Below are positions 19,209 to 27,836 of a DNA stretch of 64,000 bases, piece by piece. The stretch is taken from NCBI GenBank assembly GCA_022824525.1, contig JAJDZT010000145.1, positions 1 through 64,000 of the forward strand. Direction: 5' to 3'. The position numbers and the translations under genes are program-made. The notes under the pieces are model-generated. The model had not been told where the DNA came from, made no database searches, and saw only the letters and a program-made list of their open reading frames with translations. The stretch comes from Silicimonas sp. Its GTDB lineage: Bacteria > Pseudomonadota > Alphaproteobacteria > Rhodobacterales > Rhodobacteraceae. Position 1 is the first letter of the stretch; each line of letters starts with the position of its first letter.

Positions 19209-19895
19209 ATGCTGACCCGTAAACAGTTGGATTTGCTTGATTTCATTAACAAGCGCCTGCAGCGCGACGGTGTTCCCCCATCGTTCGACGAAATGAAGGA
19301 AGCGCTCGACCTGCGCTCCAAGTCCGGTATTCACAGGTTAATTACTGCCCTGGAGGAACGAGGGTTCATCCGACGCCTGGCCCACCGCGCACGCGCCATC
19401 GAAATCGTGAAGTTGCCTGAAGCGCTCGACAAAGGTGGCTTCACACCACGCGTGATCGAAGGTGACAAAACCGACCTACCTGACCCGAAGGGCGCCATGC
19501 CGGTGGAAGCAAATGCATTGGAACTTCCGGTGATGGGCAAGATTGCGGCCGGTGTGCCGATCGAGGCGATCAGCCACGAGCATCACAAGGTTGCAGTCCC
19601 GGGTCAGATGGTTGGCAAGGGGCATCACTACGCGCTTGAAGTCAAAGGCGACTCGATGATTGACGCCGGGATCAACGATGGCGACATCGTGGTGATCCGG
19701 GAAACCTCCACCGCGGACAACGGCGACATCGTCGTTGCTCTCGTCGAGGATCAGGAGGCGACGCTGAAACGCTTCCGTCAGCAAGGGAACACGATTGCGC
19801 TGGAGGCGGCAAACCCCGCCTACGAAACACGCCTCTACCGCGACGATCAGGTTAAGGTGCAGGGTCGGCTTGTGGGCTTGATCCGCAGCTATTGA
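19209..19895 (+). CDS. lexA: LexA repressor
   Basis: SOS repressor that self-cleaves when RecA filaments form. It has a winged-helix DNA-binding domain (1-65), the Ala114-Gly115 cleavage site in KIAAGVP, and the catalytic Ser149 (GDSMID) and Lys187 (EATLKRF) dyad. The 228-residue length matches alphaproteobacterial LexA. The ribosome site AGGAGG lies 9 bases before the ATG. The operator is described at 19140, and a second predicted target in this window is the radical SAM gene at 55010. Confidence 0.97.
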   Translation: MLTRKQLDLLDFINKRLQRDGVPPSFDEMKEALDLRSKSGIHRLITALEERGFIRRLAHRARAIEIVKLPEALDKGGFTPRVIEGDKTDLPDPKGAMPVEANALELPVMGKIAAGVPIEAISHEHHKVAVPGQMVGKGHHYALEVKGDSMIDAGINDGDIVVIRETSTADNGDIVVALVEDQEATLKRFRQQGNTIALEAANPAYETRLYRDDQVKVQGRLVGLIRSY

Positions 19896-19905
19896 CGCAT
19901 TGAGT

Positions 19906-21951
19906 TCAGGGCGACCAAAGGCGTCGCCCGCTCATTTCCCGCGCCGTCAGGATGTCGAGCCCGTGCGCGTCCGACCAGATGGCAATTGATCCGGTCTCGC
20001 GTAACCTCTTGATATCATAGAGACGACAATCGGGCGGCCCCGATACGTCCACATTGACGATAAGCAGGTCTACCTGTGCGCATTCTGCCAAGGCCACTTC
20101 GGCTGCCCGCTTGCCTGTAGCGTGTCGCAAGATATGTGCGCCGATATGAAAATCCCGTTGCCGCCCGCTTCCGTCAAACATGATACGGCTATGGGCAACC
20201 GATTGTGCGACCGGATCCCCATCGTTTTCCAGCCAGCTTTCTGCAGCGAAACCGTCGCCTTTCGGTTTCGACAGTGCTCGCCCTGCTTCCGTCATGACAC
20301 CTATCAATCCGCCTGACTGGGAAATCAACACGTCGGGCCGCTCAGAAACCGACCATGCAAACAACGCGGCGACAGCCACCGGTGCACCGCCCCATCTAAG
20401 CCGACCTTGCCAAAGCACCATCCACAGCGCTGCAATGGACAGAAGAGGCAGAACTGAGGCATCCGGAGCTACGACAAAACTCAAGGCGCCATCCCATCCC
20501 GAAACCGTCTCCGCCACGGCCAGAATCCAGCGGATTGCTGGCGCCATGAGTTCCAAACCGATCCAGTGCAGCCCAATAGGCGCAAGCAACGCCGCCAAAA
20601 CCGCCGCCGGAATGATCACTAAGCCCATCAACGGGACCGAAAGCACGTTGGCGACGAGACCGTAGTGGGGCACTTGGTTGAAATGTGCCGCACCTATCGG
20701 GGCCGTGGCCAGCCCTGCAACCAGTGATGACAGGGCAACGCCGCCGACCAAACGAAGCCAACGTGGCCATCGGTGAGGCGACAGGCCGCGGCTTCTGAAC
20801 GCACCATAAACGGCCACCAGCGCCGTCGTTGCCGCAAAAGACATCTGGAACCCCGGCCCGTAGAGCGCTTCCGGCTTCAATGTCAGCACGATGAGCGCGG
20901 CAACAGCGACCGCGCGCAGAGTTACCGCCCGACGGTCGGCGATAATCGCACCAAACATGACGCCGACCATGATGAAAGCCCGTTCGGTCGCGACGTTGCC
21001 CCCGGAAAGCGCCAGATAGGCCGCCCCGGAAATCAAAGCCCCGACGGCCGCGATCTTCTTCGCAGGAAAGCGGAGAGCCATCACGGGAATGGCAGCGAAC
21101 GCCAACCTGAGCGTGGCGAATACAAACCCAGTCAAGAGCCCCATATGCAAGCCGGAGATCGCCAACAAATGCGCAAGGTTTGAGGCGCGAAGCGCATCAT
21201 AGCTGGCTTCCGAAATGCCGGAACGGTCGCCTGTCGTGATCGCCGATGCAAAACCGCCCACAGGGCCCGGCAACGCCTCTTGGACGGCCTGGGACATACG
21301 CATCCTCAAACGGTAGACCCAAAGCTCCCACCCTTGCCCATCATGCGGTTTGAAGGCCAGAACCGGCGTTCGCGTGTAGCCGACTGCCCCCAATCTCTGA
21401 AACCAGGCATGGCGGCGGAAGTCGTATCCGCCCGGTTCAACTGCCCCGCCCGGCGGCGACAAATGTCCTGTCAGGATCACCGTTACACCGGGTTCGGGCT
21501 CGATAAAGCCCTGCTGCCCGTGAAGCGCGACGCGGACGCGCTCCGGCGTCCGCGCAGCATCCACATCTTTCAAACGAACGCGGTCAAGCGTGAGCCTTAG
21601 TGCATCTGAGGCAGAGCGGTCGATCTTGATGATCCGCCCTTCAATCGCACCGTAAAACCGAAAGCCCAGCGTCTCCCCCGCGACCCAATGCGCCTTTGCA
21701 CCCGCGATCCCGAAACCAAGCACCGTCAAAACCAATGCGACCGCAAAAGGTCTCCACGTCTCGAGGACGCGAAAGGAAATGGCGACCATGCCGAGGGCTA
21801 CCACGAGCAAGAGAGCCCAATGTCCCCACAGGGGTTCCTGCTTCAGCGTGAAATACCACCCAATACCGATTCCGTAGAAGACGGGTGCCCAAGGAAACAG
21901 AAATCCCTGCTGACGCGAAAACTCTGCCCCGATCGTTTTGAAAAGGCGCAC
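19906..21951 (-). CDS. comEC: ComEC/Rec2-family competence membrane protein
   Basis: The 681-residue protein has an N-terminal DUF4131-type region (about 30-200) and a multi-pass ComEC core (about 225-495) beginning at the LLAISGLHMGLL motif, which identifies the family that moves single-stranded DNA across the inner membrane. The C-terminal 180 residues occupy the place of the metallo-beta-lactamase-like domain, but I see no HxHxDH zinc motif, so that domain is degenerate. It converges on lexA with a 10-base gap. Natural competence is not proven by this gene alone. Confidence 0.9.
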   Translation of the reverse strand: MRLFKTIGAEFSRQQGFLFPWAPVFYGIGIGWYFTLKQEPLWGHWALLLVVALGMVAISFRVLETWRPFAVALVLTVLGFGIAGAKAHWVAGETLGFRFYGAIEGRIIKIDRSASDALRLTLDRVRLKDVDAARTPERVRVALHGQQGFIEPEPGVTVILTGHLSPPGGAVEPGGYDFRRHAWFQRLGAVGYTRTPVLAFKPHDGQGWELWVYRLRMRMSQAVQEALPGPVGGFASAITTGDRSGISEASYDALRASNLAHLLAISGLHMGLLTGFVFATLRLAFAAIPVMALRFPAKKIAAVGALISGAAYLALSGGNVATERAFIMVGVMFGAIIADRRAVTLRAVAVAALIVLTLKPEALYGPGFQMSFAATTALVAVYGAFRSRGLSPHRWPRWLRLVGGVALSSLVAGLATAPIGAAHFNQVPHYGLVANVLSVPLMGLVIIPAAVLAALLAPIGLHWIGLELMAPAIRWILAVAETVSGWDGALSFVVAPDASVLPLLSIAALWMVLWQGRLRWGGAPVAVAALFAWSVSERPDVLISQSGGLIGVMTEAGRALSKPKGDGFAAESWLENDGDPVAQSVAHSRIMFDGSGRQRDFHIGAHILRHATGKRAAEVALAECAQVDLLIVNVDVSGPPDCRLYDIKRLRETGSIAIWSDAHGLDILTAREMSGRRLWSP

Positions 21952-22028
21952 TCTTGTAACGTACCTGCGCGTTGACTACACCCTGCCACGCCTATCCAAG
22001 CATGGTTTCCGAGAGGTTAATGCCACCC

Positions 22029-23432
22029 ATGACCGACCGCTCCGTCGTCACCCGTTTCGCTCCGTCCCCGACCGGTTACCTTCACATCGGCGGCGCGCGC
22101 ACAGCCCTCTTCAACTGGCTTTATGCCCGCCATACCGGCGGCAAGTTCCTCCTGAGGATTGAAGACACGGATCGGGCGCGTTCAACACCGGAAGCGACCG
22201 CAGCAATCTACAAAGGATTGGAGTGGCTCGGCCTGGATTGGGACGGCGAAGCAATCAGCCAGGCGTCGCGAGCAAGTCGACATACAGAAGTCGCGCAGGA
22301 GATGCTTTCTTCTGGTGCGGCTTACAAGTGTTTCTCGACACAGGAAGAAATCGAAGCCTTCCGGGAAGCCGCACGCGCCAAAGGCGAAAGCACCTTGTTC
22401 CGCTCCCCTTGGCGAGATGTGCCGGAAAGTGATCATCCCGATGCTCCCTACGCCATCCGGGTAAAGGCCCCGCGTGAGGGGCAGACCGTCATTCGAGATC
22501 AGGTTCAGGGCGATGTCACGATCCAGAACAACCAATTGGACGATATGATCGTTCTCCGCTCGGATGGGACGCCCGTCTATATGCTTGCGGTTGTGGTCGA
22601 TGACCATGACATGGGTGTCACGCATGTCATTCGCGGCGACGATCACCTGAACAATGCGGCGCGCCAGATGCTTGTCTACAATGCAATGAACTGGAGCGTG
22701 CCCGTTTGGGCACACATTCCGCTGATCCACGGCGAAGATGGCAAAAAACTCTCCAAACGACACGGAGCACTTGGGGTCGAGGAATGGGCCGCGGCTGGCT
22801 ATCCGGCTTCGGCGATGCGCAACTACCTTGCTCGGCTTGGATGGTCACATGGTGACGAAGAGTTCTTCACCGACGAACAGGCAATTGAATGGTTTGATCT
22901 GGGTGGTATCCGAAAAGCACCAGCGCGTTTCGACACCAAGAAGCTCGCTAATCTGAGTGGCCAGCATATCGCCGCAAAAGACGATGCTGCACTCGTAGCA
23001 GAAATTCAGAAATTTTTCACTGTTTCGGATAATGACTCGCTGACGAGTGACCAGGAAAGCAACCTTCTTCGCGCCATGTACTGCTTGAAAGATCGCGCAA
23101 AGACATTCCCGGAACTGCTTGAAAAGGCGCATTTTATCTTGACATCGCGGCCCATTGTTCCGGATGAGAAATCAGAGCGCGCCCTTGACGCGGTACACAA
23201 AGGTATACTGGCAGAATTGACGCCGCAGTTGCAAAATGCTAGCTGGAACCGCGAGACGCTGGAGGGCCTTGTTGGCTCGCTGGCGGAGACCCACAATACC
23301 AAGCTCGGAAAGCTTGCGGCCCCTCTGCGTGCCGCTTTGGCCGGACGCGCTGTTTCACCCAGTGTCTTTGACATGATGCTGGTGTTGGGGCGCGATGAAA
23401 CGGTTGCACGACTGACCGACGCCGCCTCGTGA
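22029..23432 (+). CDS. gltX: Glutamate--tRNA ligase
   Basis: Class I synthetase for tRNA-Glu. [12 protein letters not shown] at residues 11-22 is the HIGH region and GKKLSKRHG the KMSKS-type loop; the 467-residue length is standard. The frame opens at 21972, but homologue-like sequence begins at [10 protein letters not shown], so ATG 22029 is chosen. ATG 22020 is an alternative, closer to the GAGAGG ribosome site. It runs divergently from comEC and 43 bases ahead of gltA. Confidence 0.96.
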   Translation: MTDRSVVTRFAPSPTGYLHIGGARTALFNWLYARHTGGKFLLRIEDTDRARSTPEATAAIYKGLEWLGLDWDGEAISQASRASRHTEVAQEMLSSGAAYKCFSTQEEIEAFREAARAKGESTLFRSPWRDVPESDHPDAPYAIRVKAPREGQTVIRDQVQGDVTIQNNQLDDMIVLRSDGTPVYMLAVVVDDHDMGVTHVIRGDDHLNNAARQMLVYNAMNWSVPVWAHIPLIHGEDGKKLSKRHGALGVEEWAAAGYPASAMRNYLARLGWSHGDEEFFTDEQAIEWFDLGGIRKAPARFDTKKLANLSGQHIAAKDDAALVAEIQKFFTVSDNDSLTSDQESNLLRAMYCLKDRAKTFPELLEKAHFILTSRPIVPDEKSERALDAVHKGILAELTPQLQNASWNRETLEGLVGSLAETHNTKLGKLAAPLRAALAGRAVSPSVFDMMLVLGRDETVARLTDAAS

Positions 23433-23475
23433 CCGCGATCTTCTGATCGCCGGACCAACAAAAAGGAAGAGGATC

Positions 23476-24780
23476 GTGAAAGATACGACCGACGATAAGA
23501 AAACAGCGAAACTCTCCTTCGGCGACCGGGAACTGGAGCTTCCGATATTCTCCCCCACTGTCGGGCCGGACGTCATCGATATTCGCAAGCTCTACGCACA
23601 AGGTGATGTTTTCACCTATGACCCGGGCTTTACCTCAACCGCTGCAACTGACAGCTCGATCACGTTCATCGATGGCGATAAAGGGGAGCTTCTTCATCGC
23701 GGTTATCCGATCGACCAACTCGCTGAGAAGTCGCATTTCCTCGAAGTTTGCTACTTGCTGCTTTACGGCGAATTGCCGTCCGCCACGCAGCTCGAGGATT
23801 TTGAGCATCTGGTGACGCATCACACGATGCTGCACGAACAAATGGTCTACTTTTATCGTGGCTTCCGTCGCGACGCGCATCCGATGGCGATCATGGTCGG
23901 CGTCGTTGGCGCCATGTCAGCATTCTATCACGATAGTACCGACATCAACGACCCGCATCAGCGCGAAGTGGCGTCCATCAGGCTGATCGCAAAGATGCCG
24001 ACGATCGCGGCTTGGGCCTACAAGTTCTCGATCGGCCAGCCCTTCGTCTACCCACGCAACGATCTCGACTATGCGTCGAACTTCCTGCGCATGTGCTTTG
24101 CCGTCCCGGCCGAGGAATACGAGGTCAACCCGATCCTGTCGCGCGCGATGGATCGCATCTTCACTCTGCATGCGGACCACGAACAGAACGCATCGACGTC
24201 TACCGTTCGCCTCGCCTCTTCCTCCGGCGCAAATCCGTTTGCCTGCATTGCCGCCGGCATTGCCTGCCTCTGGGGCCCGGCCCATGGTGGTGCAAACCAA
24301 GCTTGCCTGGAGATGCTGCGCGAAATCGGCACACCGGATCGCATCCCTGAATTCATTGCGCGCGCCAAGGACAAGGACGACCCGTTCCGCCTGATGGGCT
24401 TCGGGCATCGCGTCTACAAGAACTTCGACCCGCGCGCTCGCGTGATGAAGCAATCAGCCGACGAAGTGCTTGATCTACTAGGTGTGGAAAACAACCCAAC
24501 CCTGCAGGTCGCGAAGGTCCTTGAGCAGGCGGCAATCGACGATCCTTACTTTGCTGAGCGGAAACTGTATCCGAACGTCGATTTCTATTCGGGTATCATC
24601 CTCGATGCGATGGGCTTCCCGACATCAATGTTCACACCGATCTTTGCGCTTGCGCGAACCGTCGGTTGGATCAGCCAGTGGAAGGAAATGATCGAGGATC
24701 CGGCGATGAAGATCGGCCGCCCACGTCAGCTCTACACGGGCGCACCTCTCCGCGACTACGTGGACGTGGAAAAGCGGTAA
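23476..24780 (+). CDS. gltA: Citrate synthase (type II)
   Basis: Condenses acetyl-CoA and oxaloacetate at the entry to the TCA cycle. A GTG start at 23476 follows an AAGGAAGAGGA ribosome site. The 434-residue protein contains the LLHRGYPI region, the [13 protein letters not shown] active-site His and the PNVDFYSG Asp segment of hexameric Gram-negative enzymes. It converges on the unknown membrane protein gene 4 bases away without an obvious terminator hairpin. Confidence 0.97.
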   Translation: MKDTTDDKKTAKLSFGDRELELPIFSPTVGPDVIDIRKLYAQGDVFTYDPGFTSTAATDSSITFIDGDKGELLHRGYPIDQLAEKSHFLEVCYLLLYGELPSATQLEDFEHLVTHHTMLHEQMVYFYRGFRRDAHPMAIMVGVVGAMSAFYHDSTDINDPHQREVASIRLIAKMPTIAAWAYKFSIGQPFVYPRNDLDYASNFLRMCFAVPAEEYEVNPILSRAMDRIFTLHADHEQNASTSTVRLASSSGANPFACIAAGIACLWGPAHGGANQACLEMLREIGTPDRIPEFIARAKDKDDPFRLMGFGHRVYKNFDPRARVMKQSADEVLDLLGVENNPTLQVAKVLEQAAIDDPYFAERKLYPNVDFYSGIILDAMGFPTSMFTPIFALARTVGWISQWKEMIEDPAMKIGRPRQLYTGAPLRDYVDVEKR

Positions 24781-24784
24781 TCAG

Positions 24785-26467
24785 TCAAACGGCGCGTGTT
24801 TGCTCGGCAAGTGCGCGCGACAAGACCAATCGGATAGCAAGCGCATAGTCCAACTGCGACTTGAAGCGATTGGTTATGACGGTCGGCTGTCCGCTTCGGA
24901 TCACGAAACACCTGACACGCCCCTTTCTGATTTCACTTTCAAGTACTTGACGGGGACCGTCCGCAAGAACATCCGGGTTTTGTTGAAGGTACTCCAAGGC
25001 CGGTGCCGGGTCGGGAGGGACCACGAATACCATCTTTTCTAATGCACCAGCAGCGAGCACCTCGCTCGTTTCCCAACCAGTGAAATTGCCGCGACCAAGG
25101 ACAAAGAGTATCGCGCAAGAAGATGCAATCTTGTTGGCCACGAACGGCTGCCACGCATCGTCCGCCAAGTACTCACGCAACGCCCCCAACGGCTCTCGGG
25201 TTACTGCTGGATTTGCCACCGCGACAACCGGCGCAAAGACAAAACCCTCGGACACGACAACTTCTTCGAGGCGAACAGTTCCGACACCGAAGAGATCAAA
25301 CTTGCTGAACCAGGAACCTGTCCAGCGCACCGTGACGTCATCCAGAGCGAAAGACCTTAGAAGCAGAATGCTCTGCTGTCCCCTGGCCGTTTCACGCACC
25401 AGCGCCTTGTATGAAAGGCCAAACATGTGTCGGAACGTCCGGATAGCGCGAAGAATGAAGAAGACGACCGGAGGCAGCCAAAGCGAAAGGGTGAGGCCAA
25501 CCACCAAAACGGTCATCGCTGCGGAACTATCGGCTCCACCAAGCAAAACGAACAGCAGGAACGAAAGCCCCGGCAGCACTGCGATTTGCAAGACAAGCCA
25601 GCGAAAGCTCGGGCGAACGAGCGTGATCAGGACCAGAGAGAGCGTGATTGAGAAGATCAAAGGCCATACCACGGCAAATGCCAGGCCGACGAACATGCTT
25701 AATTGCGCTTGAGGAATCCAGCTTTGTGCGACCACCAGATCGAGAAGCCAACGCTCGAAAGGGAAAGGAGGCGGCGCGAAAAACAGGGCAACCGGTATTG
25801 CGGAGACCACCAGAGCCGAACAAATCAAAAGCGCCAGAGGTGCAGAGCTCCTGACCAAGGTCTTCAGACCTGAGCCCAAAGCCTTCCAGGAAACGGAGCC
25901 TCTGGAGCTTCTCCTTGAAAACACTCCCAGTCGCTTTCGCCACAGAACGTGCAGCAGGATGTAAGGCACAAGTGTCAGGCTGCCGAGCATGTAGGTCGCA
26001 AAGAGCGTGAAAATGAAAATTCCAGAGAGAGTCGAGCTGTCCACACTATCTGAGAAAAGTGCGATGCCCTGCCCCAATGGCCCGGCAATACTGAATGGCA
26101 GTTTTGGAAGACCCATCGCCCAAAACAGAAGCTCGATCAGCAGCAGCACCCAGGGTGCGGCCAGACCAAGCGCCGCAAAGAAGGCAAAGCGTGACCGAAA
26201 GGGACGCGCGATCCTCTCTCGCAAAAGAACAAAAACCAAAGCAGGGAGGATGATGCCAATCCGCCAGAGAGTATCGTCAACGAGCGCCTGGAGGTCATCC
26301 GCCATGGCGCGAAAGTCTGCATTCGTTGCATCCCATCCAAGAGCGGCCGCGATGTCCAACAGCACCGGAACAAGGATGAACGAAAAGACGATGACGCTGC
26401 CAAAAATCGTAAAGACCAAGCCAAAGATGGCGAAGAAATCCAACACCAGGAAGAGCCATCCTACCAA
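24785..26467 (-). CDS. Multi-pass membrane protein with C-terminal TIR-like soluble domain, function unknown
   Basis: I do not recognise this 560-residue protein. Residues 1-345 contain roughly eight strongly hydrophobic segments in short loops. The soluble tail (about 355-560) has an alternating strand/helix pattern: ILLLRSFALDD, then FAPVVAVANP, LGALREYLADDAWQ, CAILFVLGRGNFTGWETSEVL and EKMVFVVPP. The order strand, Asp loop, hydrophobic strand, then a Gly-Trp-Glu turn before a helix and a VVPP strand resembles TIR-type domains, but no NADase activity can be claimed. It is a likely lineage-specific insertion between gltA and the hydratase gene, and is transcribed toward gltA. Start at 26467 gives a short lead into the first membrane segment. 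Confidence 0.8.
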   Translation of the reverse strand: MVGWLFLVLDFFAIFGLVFTIFGSVIVFSFILVPVLLDIAAALGWDATNADFRAMADDLQALVDDTLWRIGIILPALVFVLLRERIARPFRSRFAFFAALGLAAPWVLLLIELLFWAMGLPKLPFSIAGPLGQGIALFSDSVDSSTLSGIFIFTLFATYMLGSLTLVPYILLHVLWRKRLGVFSRRSSRGSVSWKALGSGLKTLVRSSAPLALLICSALVVSAIPVALFFAPPPFPFERWLLDLVVAQSWIPQAQLSMFVGLAFAVVWPLIFSITLSLVLITLVRPSFRWLVLQIAVLPGLSFLLFVLLGGADSSAAMTVLVVGLTLSLWLPPVVFFILRAIRTFRHMFGLSYKALVRETARGQQSILLLRSFALDDVTVRWTGSWFSKFDLFGVGTVRLEEVVVSEGFVFAPVVAVANPAVTREPLGALREYLADDAWQPFVANKIASSCAILFVLGRGNFTGWETSEVLAAGALEKMVFVVPPDPAPALEYLQQNPDVLADGPRQVLESEIRKGRVRCFVIRSGQPTVITNRFKSQLDYALAIRLVLSRALAEQTRAV

Positions 26468-26527
26468 GCTGTAGGACAGTCGAATTGGCGTTTGGTTGAT
26501 GCTATGAATGATTGCTGTCCGTGCGCT

Positions 26528-27304
26528 TTAGCGGCCTTCATACACAGCTGGGCGCTTCTCCAAAAACGCCATGATGCCTTCCCGGAAGTCGCGTGTCTTC
26601 CCGCAGCGCCCCTGCAACCGAGCCTCGACCAAAAGCTGCTCTTCAAGTGTGTTGCTGTAGGATTCTCGGATCGCCTCTTTCGCGTATTTGTACGTCATTG
26701 TCGGCCCTGCGGCGAGCTTGGCCGCCCGGCCACGCCAATGCGCGTCGAATGCGTCATCCGCGACAGCTTCCCAGATCATGCCCCACTCGACAGCCTCCTT
26801 CGCGGAGACTGGTTCTGCGAACAGGGCCGCCCCCATCGCGCGGGCGAACCCCACTTGCCGTGGCAACCAATAGGTCCCGCCAGCATCGGGAATAAGGCCG
26901 ATCCGAGCGAAGGCCTGAAGGAATACAGCCTTATCAGATGCGATGACGACATCAGCGGCGAGCGCGAGATTGGCCCCCGCCCCGGCAGCAGCGCCGTTCA
27001 CGGCAGCAATCGTCGGAATTTCACAATCATAGATCGCGCGCAGAAGAGGCACGTACTCGTCACGCAAGGTTCGCTCTAGATTGACGCTCGCAATGGACTT
27101 GGCGTCACTCAGGTCCTGACCGGAACAGAAAGCGTCACCTGCGCCGGTGTAGACGATTGCCCGGGCCTCTTTCGCCTCCGCTTTGAATGCATGAAGAAGT
27201 TCCGCGCGCATTTGCGTATTGAGCGCGTTTTTGACCGAAGGCCGGTTGAGCATGATTACCGAGTAGCCGTCCTGACGTGTCACCCGCAGCGTCTGATAGT
27301 CCAT
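26528..27304 (-). CDS. Enoyl-CoA hydratase/isomerase family protein, PaaG-like
   Basis: A 258-residue crotonase-fold enzyme. The oxyanion-hole segments are FCSGQDL near residue 59-65 and NGAAAGAGANLAL near 103-115. RIGLIPDAGGTYWLPR carries Asp140, matching the catalytic Asp of PaaG-type 2-(1,2-epoxy-phenylacetyl)-CoA isomerases. The usual second hydratase Glu is not evident. The frame is open to 27370, but ATG 27304 gives the family N-terminus MDYQTLRV. The rest of a paa cluster is not nearby, so a role in phenylacetate or fatty-acid breakdown is inference. A 13-bp palindrome lies 44 bases upstream. Confidence 0.85.
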   Translation of the reverse strand: MDYQTLRVTRQDGYSVIMLNRPSVKNALNTQMRAELLHAFKAEAKEARAIVYTGAGDAFCSGQDLSDAKSIASVNLERTLRDEYVPLLRAIYDCEIPTIAAVNGAAAGAGANLALAADVVIASDKAVFLQAFARIGLIPDAGGTYWLPRQVGFARAMGAALFAEPVSAKEAVEWGMIWEAVADDAFDAHWRGRAAKLAAGPTMTYKYAKEAIRESYSNTLEEQLLVEARLQGRCGKTRDFREGIMAFLEKRPAVYEGR

Positions 27305-27347
27305 GGGACCTGATCCTCTCTTGTGCTTGCAAGAAGAGATAAGTGAA

Positions 27348-27360
27348 CTGAACCGTTCAG
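27348..27360. promoter_or_regulatory. Palindromic operator candidate upstream of the enoyl-CoA hydratase gene
   Basis: CTGAAC-C-GTTCAG is a perfect 13-bp palindrome, 44 bases before the hydratase start and 30 bases after the ccmH stop. Palindromes of this shape are typical TetR-family operators controlling acyl-CoA catabolism genes. No TetR gene is in the vicinity. Confidence 0.4.
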
Positions 27361-27389
27361 GAAAGACCAACGCAACGTCGTAGACGCAA

Positions 27390-27836
27390 TCAATCGCTTG
27401 TAAGTTCGTTTAACCGCTCTTTTTCGGCGTCGGACAACTCTTCCGGAACGGGATTCTCGCGTCGTCCGCGGAAATAAACGCCCGCAATGCCAAGCCCACC
27501 AAGAAACAAGACGGGTGCGGCCCACCATAAAAGCAGATTCACGCCATCCGCGCGCGGCGCCAGCAATACGTATTCTCCAAATCGCGAGACCAGATAGTCT
27601 ATGACCTCGTCGTCGCTATCACCCTCAACCAGTCGTTCCCGGACCAACAGGCGCAAGTCGCGCGCAAGCTCTGCATTGCTTTCGTCTATGGACTCGTTTC
27701 TGCAAACGAGGCAGCGGATTCCCTTGGAAAGTTCGCGCGCACGTTCCTCCAGCACCGGGTCGTCCAATATCTCGTCAGGTTCGACGGCAAAGGCCGCTCC
27801 CGCAAGCATAAGCCAAAAAAGGAAACTGCGGATCAT
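27390..27836 (-). CDS. ccmH: Cytochrome c-type biogenesis protein CcmH
   Basis: A 148-residue thiol-redox protein that reduces apocytochrome c for haem ligation. It has a signal peptide (1-17), the conserved RCLVCRN with Cys42 and Cys45, and a C-terminal membrane segment (about 103-122). The start overlaps the ccmF stop by ATGA. The usual ccmI and ccmG genes are not adjacent. Located at the end of the split ccm operon. Confidence 0.95.
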   Translation of the reverse strand: MIRSFLFWLMLAGAAFAVEPDEILDDPVLEERARELSKGIRCLVCRNESIDESNAELARDLRLLVRERLVEGDSDDEVIDYLVSRFGEYVLLAPRADGVNLLLWWAAPVLFLGGLGIAGVYFRGRRENPVPEELSDAEKERLNELTSD

